From the NCBI GenBank assembly GCA_036346225.1, contig JARFIW010001082.1, positions 5,332,001 through 5,396,000 of the forward strand: a DNA stretch of 64,000 bases. Reading direction: 5' to 3'. The DNA is from Platerodrilus igneus (Eukaryota; Arthropoda; Insecta; Coleoptera; Lycidae). Both the position numbers and the translations under genes were made by a program. Numbering within the stretch: the stretch's first letter is position 1; each line of letters opens with the position of its first letter. The notes beneath the pieces are model-generated. The model was not told the DNA's origin and made no database searches. It saw nothing but the letters and a program-made list of their open reading frames with translations. Below are positions 21,936 to 31,998 of this stretch, piece by piece.

Positions 21936-22949
21936 CTATGTGGGGTTTTCTAAAAAGGGGATTCTCAATTTCGAAACGTAGGACAAAATCACCTTGTCTG
22001 ATGTTAATTCTTGCCAGGCATGTAAAAAATATAGTAGTCTGCCAGCGTATTTACTACTACTAACCTTATCTTCAGTTAGGGTTGATGTCTCAGTCTGCCC
22101 AATTTTGATTTGCGATCTTCTTGGTGAGGGATTTGCCTCTTCGTTGTTCTGGCCCCTCTCCGACTGTTGGATTGATGTGCATTGTCCGTGGTTGTGGCGC
22201 TGATAATGCGGCCTTTGTTGATAAGGAGCTGTCTCTATGTTCGATCCCACTCGGGCTCCTTTGATTGGACAAGAAGGACCTCTGAAGTTTAACGAGGAGG
22301 TAGTTGAGAGCTTCTTCAGAATTTTAGGTCTAACTAGCTTTAATTCGGAACTTGATCTTTGCAAGTTCTTCGCTGCCTTTAAGCGATCTTCAAGAGCTTC
22401 TCCAAACAAAAACGAGTCACTAGGGGCAGCACTTACAGCGTCTCGGAGTTCCTTATTTAAATTTATAAGGATTAGTTCTTCAGGTCTAGTAGTCCCAGAT
22501 CGAAAGTAATCACAAAGAATCCGTCCAGTATCACTTAGAAGTTGTATTAATTGGAAATTTTTCCTTTGTTCCTTTGACAATTTGACAGTAAGTGTCTGGC
22601 CTAGAGCAGATATACACCCGGAAATTTGCTCTTGTTTGTGACTCAGTCGTTCATCTCTATGGAGAACCTGAGCTGCAAGGGCACCCTTGACCTCTGGATT
22701 TAGCTGAGGCACCTTCAAATGCAAAAGATTATCAGGAGTTACATACTTTTGTAGAAATTCCAGTTTTACCTCAGTGCTGAGACCATGAACTAATATAGCA
22801 TGCCAGCGAGACGCAATAGCCCTATGTATAGGTGGTCCCTGTTTCGACTTCTGCGGTGGTTCAAAACCTAAAATGTGTAAGATGCTTTCTTGTAATTCAT
22901 CAGCTGGCTCTTCTTGCAGTAAGCTTGAATTTTCATTGTTTACTTCCAT
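21936..22949 (-). CDS. DIRS gag-like protein, 337 aa
   Basis: Intact ORF from ATG 22949. Residues 1-60 are acidic and proline-rich, then HRAIASRWHAILVHGLS and LKVPQLNPEVKGAL, followed by RDERLSHKQEQISGCISALG and an L-rich helical segment with LLSDTGRIL. This order matches the N-terminal ORF of animal DIRS elements, including the repeated helical region that ends EALEDRLKAAKNL. The tail is basic and glutamine-rich without zinc knuckles, normal for DIRS gag. It is the best preserved ORF of the element. Two palindromes lie 60-120 bp upstream. Confidence 0.8.
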   Translation of the reverse strand: MEVNNENSSLLQEEPADELQESILHILGFEPPQKSKQGPPIHRAIASRWHAILVHGLSTEVKLEFLQKYVTPDNLLHLKVPQLNPEVKGALAAQVLHRDERLSHKQEQISGCISALGQTLTVKLSKEQRKNFQLIQLLSDTGRILCDYFRSGTTRPEELILINLNKELRDAVSAAPSDSFLFGEALEDRLKAAKNLQRSSSELKLVRPKILKKLSTTSSLNFRGPSCPIKGARVGSNIETAPYQQRPHYQRHNHGQCTSIQQSERGQNNEEANPSPRRSQIKIGQTETSTLTEDKVSSSKYAGRLLYFLHAWQELTSDKVILSYVSKLRIPFLENPT

Positions 22950-23589
22950 GAAATCTGAATCACATAAAAAAGGTCTTATTATCCCAATTTATAATTTACA
23001 GAATTAGGTGTATTTTCACTAAACCAATTAGTGAATAAAATCATTTTCACTAAACCAATTAGTGAAGATTATTTAAAGCTGGTGACTTTATTGAAGAGAT
23101 GTGTTATCAAAAAACACAAAGCTTGTTACCAAAAACAACTAATACCAATCGTACCAAAACGATCAGAGAAGTAAGGTTAGGTAGCGATCACTAGTTACAC
23201 TCACCATTAATTACAGAGGTATTTGACTCGAAGGTATCTGGTACGGATAATCGAGTCAGTCAAGTATCTACATACTCTAGTAATCCTATTTCCGCAGGTT
23301 CACAATTGCCGTTGGCTCGATGATCTCGAAACGAGGCCGCAATATAATTATAATTAGTTACTCCTAAAACGATAATCGCCTCGCACTTGACAAAGAATAC
23401 ACAAGATATACATTTTCAAAAATAAAGTAGTTGCGAACTAAAACATGGTCACACAATTCGTGAGAGAGTAGACGTGTTGCTGTGCTACTCCTTTTATCAA
23501 TCGCATGTAGTTTAATATAAAGACATTGCAGTTTTAATATAACAGTAATGTAGTAGCTCTTTATCGTTATCAAGCACATTCCAAGTATT
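22950..23589. other. DIRS 5' flank, no gene
   Basis: Likely untranslated leader or terminal repeat of the DIRS element plus unassigned sequence. Apart from the duplicated palindrome at 23013-23066 nothing specific was recognised. Confidence 0.5.
23013..23066. promoter_or_regulatory. Two tandem copies of a palindrome upstream of DIRS gag
   Basis: TTCACTAAACCAATTAGTGAA occurs almost back to back (23015-23035 and 23046-23066). Each has perfect 8-bp arms (TTCACTAA/TTAGTGAA) around ACCAA. A repeated palindrome close to the gag start could bind a dimeric protein or form part of the terminal repeat; function is inferred. Confidence 0.5.
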
Positions 23590-23637
23590 CTAATACATAA
23601 ATTATTATTCTTATAATGTTGTTTACAAGAGAAGACC

Positions 23638-24720
23638 ATGTTGGATGCCTATTTTAAGAACGAGGATTTTATTAGTGTTTTTATAAACAAGGTAGATCAT
23701 AAGGTTGAAACTGATATATTGAATAAATTAGAAAAGAACAACAAAGAAAGAGTTAGAATTACACAGGAATGTAGAACTTTGAAGAACAGATGTGATGAAT
23801 TAAAGCAATATTCGTGTCGAAACAATGTGCGAATTTGTGGTTTGGCTGAGAACAATAATTTAGTCATCATATTTAAAACAAACCATGTTAATATCGTCAG
23901 CAATAACATTGAACGTAGTCATCGTATTAGAAAGAAAGGTCATAAACCGTGAGTAATACTGATTAAATTTACTTCATTCCAACAAAATGGTTTTGATAGG
24001 TAACCATAGGATTATTCCAGGGTTACGAATTAAAGATGACCTTACACAACAAGCTATGCAGTTTCAAATTCAACTGCTGACAAATTTTGATGGAATAATG
24101 TAAGGTGTATGGATACGAAGATAAAGATTAAGACAAGGAGAAACAAAACATATGGAACAGCTCAATGCCTTATGGCTATAATATCTTTTTATGCATTATT
24201 AATCAGTCATTACTCAATGAACTCGAAGTCTTCAATCATTATTTACTTTTTGTCTTTGTTGTAAATAATAAATTCCAAACACAAAGAGTATTTTTGTGTG
24301 AAAATATTATAATAGTTAAAATATATAAATTACAGCAGAGCGCTTTCAACATTATTCATCTTCGGAGCTATGTCAAGTTATTTAAAAAATACATTCCATC
24401 AAACTAAATTACTAACAAGATAATATTTAAACTATTAAACTAATATCACATATAAAAAGCTCAGTGCTGCAAATGTCTTAAATTTAATTATACAGCACAA
24501 AATTGTAAGTTGGAGGTTATCTGGTCAATGTGCTTTGTAAGCCATAATTATAAAGACTGCAACTCAAAAAGGAAAAAATGCATTAACTGCTCTATTGCGT
24601 GTAAAAAAAAACTGAACTTGGAGATAGATTATGCACTCTGCACTTGATGACAAGTGCCCTAGCTATAAGCAACTGTTGAAAAATGAGATGGCTAGGGTTG
24701 AGTACTTTAATGTCGCATAG
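23638..24720 (+). pseudogene. LINE A ORF1 (coiled coil plus CCHC knuckles), interrupted
   Basis: Starts at ATG 23638. Residues 1-60 are charged and helical; then LKNRCDELKQYSCRNNVRI and IERSHRIRKKGHKP match the coiled-coil and RNA-binding pattern of LINE ORF1 proteins. A stop and frame change follow at about 23950. After the insertion at 24169-24457 the ORF resumes with CCKCLKFNYTAQNC, then CINCSIACKK and LDDKCPSYKQLLK, i.e. degraded zinc knuckles. ORF1 would coat element RNA. Confidence 0.78.
24169..24457 (+). mobile_element. Short insertion related to the 3' end of the Myb/SANT element
   Basis: Flanked by AGCTCAATGC (24159-24168) and AGCTCAGTGC (24458-24467), a 10-bp duplication with one mismatch. 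Its right two thirds (from about 24280) match 44740-44915: shared landmarks are AATTACAGCAGAGC, ATTCCATCA and TATTAAACTAATATCA. It lies between the two halves of LINE A ORF1. It looks like a 5'-truncated copy of the element at 43830-44915. Confidence 0.6.
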
Positions 24721-24789
24721 CCATTACCATTATTTAACACGTCATGAACCTCATACTCGACTAGAAAGCTATAAGCAGAATCATCTACT

Positions 24790-27750
24790 TGTACACTTAG
24801 TGTATACATAGTTAACATCAGATCTCTGAATTCATGCTTTGACGACTTTCACACCTTCATTTCTTGTCATACTTTTATCTTATTGGACTTACAGAAACGT
24901 GGCTAACTAAGGCATTTCCATCTTCACTGATCCATAATACAACCTTATTCGTACTAACCGTCCAACTAGGAAAGGGGGTTTATGTTGGTATATTAAATAT
25001 AGTCTTTATCATAAATGAACAGCTATAGGGTACATTGAACATCTTTCTCTGGACCAACTATGGATCAATGTTGGAACTAGCAAGCTCGTATTTGTTGCCG
25101 GTATTCTTTTATAACCCTCCCACTGCTGAAATGTCCTGTTTGAAAGAACAAACTGGTTTTGTTCTAAACCATTACTCAATATGACAGTGTTATTCTTATA
25201 GGCAATGCAAACCTGAACTTTATTAAATTTGATAGAAATTGCCAAACACCGAATTCATTACTCTATGACTACAACTTCCAGTAATGTGTTGGGGAATCTA
25301 CACGAATTACAAACACTTCTGCAACGTTAATTGACATTATCTACACCAGTAGGAATTGCGTTCTTAACTACTACAACACCTTCGAACTTGAAAACATGTC
25401 AATTCATAGAACTGTATTATATGACCTGAACATTATCGTATCTACATCTCATTCACTAAGGTTTACTTATAGAGACTTTAAAAATCTTAATTTAAATGAA
25501 TTGGAGGAGCAAAGAATATTGATGAAGCATTATTCAACATCCATGCTCCACTTTGTACATTCATAACATGCACTTCTAGTCAAGGAGTTCCTTATATCGC
25601 CACTACAATTAAGCACGTTATTAAGCTTAAAAATTGAGCATACAAAAAGCACCTTCAATCCAGAAGTGCAGCAAAATTTAAGTACTATAAGGACAAAAAT
25701 GGTATCACAATTGCCATCAGAAATAAAAAGAAGGCATATTTACAAACCCTAAAAAATTATTGTAGATCTTTGACGAATGTCACATTCATTCAAGTCCTAA
25801 AAACCATATACCCAACGGCCATTCAAAATTCTAACACTGCCAACAACTACTGTATGAATTCCGTACCCAAACTTACTACCGTGCATTTATATTTCCAATG
25901 CTCCACCAGAAGGTACTACATTGGCCAGGAGGCGAGTTTTTTGTTGCCTGGAAATTTAGAATTTTGCCGAACCCTTGCCGTTGCAGGCAAGGTAGGGATA
26001 TTTAACGTGCGTGACAACACTCACACACGGGACCTCCATTTAACCTCTCATCCGAACGAGGGCGTAATTTTTGTGAAAAATGCTCACCTGTCATTTTTCA
26101 AGCAGTCGGCCGTGTCGGGATTTGAACCCAGAACCTTGGGATCCGTAGTCTTACGCTTACTATATTGATCCACGGCGACGCCTCCAAACTTACTACCTCT
26201 GACCTGCTGATTAACCATTACTTGACTCACAATTTCTTATCTGAGAGCATAGCCTTTTTCATAGAACCTGTATCCACCAACGATGTGCAAGTGTTCCTTA
26301 ATAAACCGAAATCTAATGCTAATGAGGTAGATGGAATGAACCGTAAAATGCTTCGATTCATTACACCATATTGTGTTGACACTATTACTAACATCTCCAA
26401 TTTTTCTTTTCGTTGTGGGGAATTCCCCAATTTAGGAAAGCAATCTGTTGTTTCGCCTATTTCCAAAGTATCTCTCGCTACCAACTACAGTGACTAACGT
26501 CCAATCAACATTTTACCTATCCTGTCCAAAGTGATCGAAAGTATGGTTCATGTACAACTAACAGCATATGTCAAATCACACAAAATATTTCCTGCTTATC
26601 AATCAGGGTTTCGATCTGGGCATAGTACAACCACCACCGCTCTTGTTGAAATTGCTGCAGATTTCACCAAATTCATTGAGATTGCAAAGTATTTGCTGGT
26701 TATACTCAAATTCAGTGAGGCTTTCGATACCATTAAGCACAAATGCTTATTAGCCGAACTCTACTATTATGACTTTATCAAAATCATCCTTAAGGGGTTT
26801 CCTAATTATTTACATGGTAGACTGCAGTCGGTCAAAATCAAAAATAACCTATCTAAATTTCTCTCTGTCTCAAGGGGTACCGCAAGGTAGATTTTTGGAG
26901 CACTACTTTTTGTCATTTTTACTGCTGACTTACCTTCTATTATATCATCAAGCTGCAGCTACCATATGTATCCTGATGATGTTCAAATATACATCCCATG
27001 TAATTCTCCTATAATTAACACTGCAATAAAACTATTCAACAATGACCTTAATGCCATCATCAGATGGTCTAAGGATAATTGCCCTATTCTAAACGCTATG
27101 AAAACTACCTCTATATGTGCGGGCTCGTGTCTTAACCTATCGAAAGCAATGCAGGTGAGAATGGTAAACTTACATATTGATAATGCAGTCATTCGTATTA
27201 AAAGTAGTGTTAAGAGTCTTGGGGTCGTAATCGATTCTCAGTTGAACTTTGAGAATCATGTAAACAAAGAAAATTTCCTTTTGCTATCATAAGCTACATA
27301 CCTCTACAAGTTCAAACATTCTCTAAATGCCTATGTTAAATGGAAATTATGTAACAGTTTAATTTTCTGACGTTTAGACTACTGCAATCAGGTGTATTTT
27401 AAATTTCTTTCTGCCCAAGTCAAGAAAAAAATTCAGGTAATTGAAAATATCTGTTTTAGATACTCCTTCAATGTTCAACACAGAGAGCATATAACACCGC
27501 ACTATAATTCTAAAGAAATACTAAGTTTGATTAAAAAATGCAAATGTCTCTGATATCACTGGTGCACAGAGTTATAACCACTAAGTTGTCTGCTTATCTA
27601 CTCGAAATTCTACTACCTAGATCAAGTCCGCATTCATCAAATCTAAGATACGTTAACAACCTTTCAATACTTTCTCATTTACCAGCAAAATTTCAGTGCC
27701 GTTCTGCTTATATTGTTCCTATTTCAGTCAATAGGTATTTAGAATGATTG
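24790..27750 (+). pseudogene. LINE A ORF2: endonuclease and reverse transcriptase
   Basis: Endonuclease pieces (about 24800-25400) include a LNSCFDDF-like start, an LTETWL-like motif and TLIDIIYT-like residues, in broken frames. After the SINE, RT runs 26165-27290: RPINILPILSKVIE, AYQSGFRSGHSTTTTAL, FSEAFDTIKHKCLL, a GVPQG-like motif and MYPDDVQIY, where the usual Y/F-A-D-D has become Y-P-D-D. The C-terminal part (27360-27747) contains DYCNQVYF and ISLVHRVITTKLS. At least six frame breaks. It would nick target DNA and copy the RNA in place. Confidence 0.8.
25881..26183 (-). mobile_element. tRNA-derived SINE copy 2 (inside LINE A ORF2)
   Basis: Minus orientation, flanked by a perfect 14-bp duplication CCAAACTTACTACC (25867-25880 and 26184-26197). 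The head (26080-26183) carries a degraded A box and a B box (GGGTTCAAATCCC on the minus strand). This is a diverged copy. Confidence 0.88.
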
Positions 27751-27872
27751 CAATTGTCTAACTCTATATCTATTCATCATAGGCTACCGCTGTTGTTGGT
27801 AGAACAAACGGCTGCTGCTGTGTAACAAAATTTCTATATACTAGAAAAAGCTTAACACTTATGGTAGTTAAT

Positions 27873-28168
27873 AATCTATAGGAACACTGTGGCACGATTT
27901 AAATAAAATTAAATAAAAACCCTTGACCACAAAAATATTTAAATTACTAAATACGTATTTCGACCACTATGTGGCCATCATCAGTAGAAAAACTGTATAA
28001 AAAAAAAGCTTTTTTTTTTTCACTTGTTTGTTGTTGAGAACACCAGCCTGCGGGTGAGGAGAATATCCTCGATAGTGTTTAAAGCAACAATATAATTATA
28101 GGTTGGGAAGGTTCACTTCAGCCTAAGTGGTGAGGAGAATATCCTCTGAAGTGTTCCAGAACAACAGG
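27873..28168. mobile_element. 296-bp retroposon with 14-bp target duplication
   Basis: Flanked by TTATGGTAGTTAAT at 27859-27872 and 28169-28182. Inside: an AATAAAATTAAATAAAAACCC stretch near the left end, CGACCACTATGTGGCC (a short palindrome) near 27960, a T-run at 28010-28020, and two copies of GTGAGGAGAATATCCTC (near 28053 and 28131). No A/B-box pair was found, so it does not look tRNA-derived. Family unknown. Confidence 0.65.
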
Positions 28169-28305
28169 TTATGGTAGTTAATTCCCATGTACAAACATTC
28201 TTTATTAAGTGCCGGTAGGAATTTAAAATCAGCTCTGCTGAATTCCTCTCCCATTGGATTTACATTATTATACCCAATAAATATATTATTTCAACAAGTC
28301 TTGAT

Positions 28306-30546
28306 CGTTAGGAATTGCAAACCGTTACTTATGGTATACCATCAGCTTCATTTCTAGTAACAGGGCGTATTAAACAACTTGCAGTTCAAAACAGAAATGC
28401 ATATCCAAGGCCAAGCAAAGTCATAGAAAACTCTTTTTACGTTGATGACATATTGGTTGATTTCAATTAGATGTAGGAGACTAAAGAAATAAAGGCGCAA
28501 ATAATGCACATATTAGAAAGTACTGGATTTCATTTGTGCAAATGGAATTCAAATGAACCAGCAATCATGAAAAAACTAACGCAAATAATGAGTATTTGTT
28601 TCAATTTTGTAAATCTGAACAATCTAAAACTTGAACACCCTTTGGTATGTTGCTTCAGATAAGTTGGAGTTCACTGTCAGTCAAATCAAAATCAAGTACT
28701 AAGCATTCAATATTATCAGTAACCCCTCAAATCTTCGATTCTCTGGGATTGGTTTCACCTATCACAATTATTGCAAAGCTAATTATCCAAAGGCTATAGA
28801 AATATGATATTCGTAGGATCAATCGATACCATTAGATTTAAGTACCAGTTGGTTAAAATTTATGTATGAATCACACGAACTGAACAATGTAGCAACTCCA
28901 AGAAACATAATTCCTAAACATACCAAACGCATTCAACTACGCGATTTTGTGGATGCCAGTGAGAGAGCATGCCTATATCTTACGTGCAAAGCTGAAAATA
29001 AACAATTGTGGCAAACTTAATTTGCTTAAAAACATGGGCAGTATCGCTAAAAACTATATCACTTGCTAGATTAGAGTTGTGCGCTGCAGTATTCTTGCAT
29101 GCCTGGTAAGAAAAACATTAAAGATTTTTGAATCCACTGACATCAAAATAGAAAATCAATTCTTTTGGTCTGATTCAATGATAACAATTTGTTGGATGGA
29201 GCACTTTTGTTGCCAATAGAGTTCAGGAAATCCAAGATGTAACAGATGCTATGAGGTAGTATCACATCAAATCTAAGGACAACTCTGCAGACTTACTCTC
29301 TAGGGGTGTTACTTCTTATAAATTACTTCACTCTGGGGTGGAAGATGGAAGGGACCTCCTCGGTAGAAAAGGATATGACGGCATGTCACTACCAGCTACT
29401 CAAATTAATGTTGGTATTCTGGAAGCAAAAGATATGAAAAATTTGTGTTTTGTTTCGCTGAAAATAAAAATTTGAATTTTGTTTTGAAATATTCATCACT
29501 TTGCAAATTGCAGTGAATATTTGCATATTGTTTAAGATTCTTATTCAATCTAAGGCACCCACTCTCTCGTCTGACAAGATTCGTCTTTGTGCAAGACCTG
29601 TAATGTTTTTTGCTAGAAATCGTAGATTTCACAAATGCAAATATTCAGCAATGAAATTTTGAATTAAAAAAATTATAGAGATAGATCCAAAATCAAAATT
29701 GCTATATTCAAACCGATCCGCGATGAGAATGACATTCTACGTGTAGCAGGGTGTTTGGAAAAATCAAACACTAATTATAGTCAAAAACATCCCATTATTT
29801 ACCTCACGATCAGCATTGATAACTGCAATAATTGTTGATTCAGAGCAAATGTGTTTATTGCATTGTGGTCCTCAGTTATTATTATTCAAGGTAATGGAAG
29901 AATATTGGATAATTTCAGGAAGAAGTTTGATTAGAAAAATAGTTCATAAATGTGTTATCTGTTCTAACACAAAACCAACGCTTAATGTAACAATTTTACA
30001 GAGTTCATTGCATCAGCAACGGATAACCGCTTCTTTTCTGTTTGAAAACACTAGACTGGACCATGTAGGTCCAGTTATGCTAAGAGATAAAAGGTCCAGG
30101 CAGTACAATGTGCAAGGGGCTTACATTGCACTATTTGTATGTTTTGCAACCAAGGCATTGCATGTGGAATTGGTAACTAAATTGAGTGATGAAACATTCT
30201 TTTTTAATTGGAAAAGTTATGCAGTCATTTCCTGAACAATCAATGCTCATGTTCCTAACAACAGGCTCTTCAGATTTCAATATCTACAATCGTTACTGCA
30301 ATGGTTTTGAAAATACTGGGAAGCAGAATACCTACCTGAACTTCAAACAAGGTTGAAGTGGAAGCAAAATACTGCATCTATTCTAAAACTTAGATGCTTG
30401 GTGTTAGTTCAAGGATTCAATCATCTTCCTTTCAATGGCATCTTAAAAGGGATGTGAAATTACATCCAGACGCTGATGGAATACGTCGTGTTATGACTGT
30501 GCAGTGTAGGAATGTAACAAAATTTGGTGTTCATCCTGTTAGTTAA
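28306..30546 (+). pseudogene. BEL/Pao retrotransposon pol fragment
   Basis: RT begins LQTVTYGIPSASFLVTGRIK and shows the FYVDD active site at 28435-28449, the BEL/Pao form. It is followed by a linker (IFDSLGLVSPITIIAKLII), a broken RNase H (about 29000-29300) and an integrase in frame 29816-30235: YWIISGRSLIRKIVHKCVIC (zinc-binding), LDHVGPVMLRD and the VCFATKALHVELVTKLSDE motif typical of BEL integrase. The C-terminal end reads HPDADGIRRVMTVQCRN and stops at 30546. No LTR, gag or protease was found. Many stops; dead. Confidence 0.85.
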
Positions 30547-31079
30547 ATTTAAATTCATTTTTCTATTGTATGATAAACTGCTTGGAGGAGCAATATGTTG
30601 AGACAGGCTTTACTTGGATGGCAAATTTTTTATTTGTTTTAATTGTAGCATGTCTGCTGCTATCATGGTTTACTTTAGTAGTAGTAGGCACATTTCCTAT
30701 TATAAAAATATTATGTTATGTTGTCATGGTTATAAGTAAGAGTTGTAAAATGTCATAATAAAATGTGTGTAAAAATACAATACACAAATATAAATAAATA
30801 AATTCATACTAGATTAACGTCTTGAGTAAAGAAGAAGTGTGCCATAACTTGGTAGAAGTAAACACCAACTACAGTCCAATATCAATACTCTCCACACGAG
30901 CATAACTATTTGAATTTATCTCATATGAGAAACTGTATAACCATGTCAAAAATTTCATAACACTGTAAATTTCAATAATGGAAGCGTTTTCTAATAGTGA
31001 TAATTTTGACACGATAGCCTGTCATGCCACATTTTGTGTCAATGAAATTGGATTGATTCTGTACAAGTAAGTGTATTTT
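30547..31079. other. No gene seen
   Basis: Spacer with a short chance ORF (30570-30758, hydrophobic) and an A-rich stretch near 30770-30800. It may include the remains of BEL 3' sequence. Confidence 0.4.
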
Positions 31080-31998
31080 AACAAATACCTGAAAAGGAAA
31101 CAACCTCATAAAACAATTTTTAGAAGGTTGGTGGCAAGTCTTAGAAATCATGGTTCTTTCAAACAACCTAATTCCAAACGACAACAGTTCAGCGACAGAG
31201 AAAAACAAATTGACATATTATAGGCTGTTAAGGAAGATCCATGTACCTCAACAGGAAAAATTGAATGCACAACTGGGATAGCAAAGTCTACAGCACATTT
31301 TCTTTTAAAGAAACATCGATTTTATCCGTACAAGTTTAGAATTTGTCAGGGTGTTAAAGGTGGTGACGAAACTAGATGTAAAGCATTTTGTGAGTAACCA
31401 GGCAAAGCCAAAATGATGAAAATTTCTATAACAAGATAATTTGGTCAGATGAAAGTATGGTCACCAACAACGTTAACTTTAATGGACGAAACTCACATTA
31501 CTGGTCACAGGAAAATTTACATTTAAACAAAACTGCTTGGCAGCAACATCGATTTGGATGCAATATGTGAATTGGAATTTTTGGTAAAAAAATTATTGGA
31601 TCTTTTTATACAACACTGCACTAACTACTGGACAATATCAACATTTGCTGGAAACTGATTTTATTGACGCATTAGATAATTTCCACCATTCAGAATTATT
31701 GGTTTTAATAGGATGGTGCTCCAACACATAATTCTAGAACTGTGCGTGAATATTTAAATAACCGCTTTCGGAATAAATGGATTAGCACACATTCTATGGT
31801 ATCGAGGCCTGCACGCTCGCTGGACTTAACATCCTTAGATTTTTATCTGGGGATATATCAAAGATTATGTATTCAAATTTAATTTTGAAAATGGACTTCC
31901 ATTAAAAGCTCATGTAGTTGAAGCAACACACGGTATTACTCTAGGAATGCTTAGAAATGTGTTTAGAAAACAATGGTTCTTATTTTGAACATTTCATG
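31080..31998 (+). pseudogene. Tc1/mariner transposase relic
   Basis: Pieces in all three frames: a helix-turn-helix region (FKQPNSKRQQFSDREKQIDI), CTTGIAKSTAHFLLKKH, the first catalytic motif as an IIWSDES-like stretch, a QDGAPTHNS-like second motif near 31710, and LDLTSLDFYLWGYIKDYVF-like sequence near 31830-31880. It ends near 31990. It is related in layout to the fragments at 1240 and 35265 but not the same copy. No terminal repeats were recognised. Confidence 0.7.

Larger units (their letters stand above)
15790..22949 (-). mobile_element. DIRS-like tyrosine-recombinase retrotransposon, minus strand
   Basis: Three blocks in DIRS order on the minus strand: a gag-like ORF (22949-21936), RT with RNase H (21910-20482, resuming at 16979), and a tyrosine recombinase (about 16787-15790). 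A Ty1/copia element (16980-20481) splits the region between RNase H and recombinase. The presence of a tyrosine recombinase with H-x-x-R in place of a DDE integrase, together with the RT, is diagnostic of the DIRS order. I could not identify the terminal inverted or split direct repeats, so the outer limits are those of the coding region only. Confidence 0.88.
23590..28295 (+). mobile_element. Non-LTR retrotransposon 'LINE A' (CR1/jockey-like), degraded
   Basis: ORF1 with coiled coil and zinc knuckles, then ORF2 with AP-type endonuclease and reverse transcriptase, and a 3' region ending in an AATAAATATATTATTT-like tail near 28290. Three later insertions lie in it: 24169-24457, the SINE at 25881-26183 and a 296-bp retroposon at 27873-28168. 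The clade is judged from the RT style (RPINILPILSKVIE, GFRSGHSTTT) as CR1/jockey-like; a tree would be needed to settle it. Confidence 0.82.
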
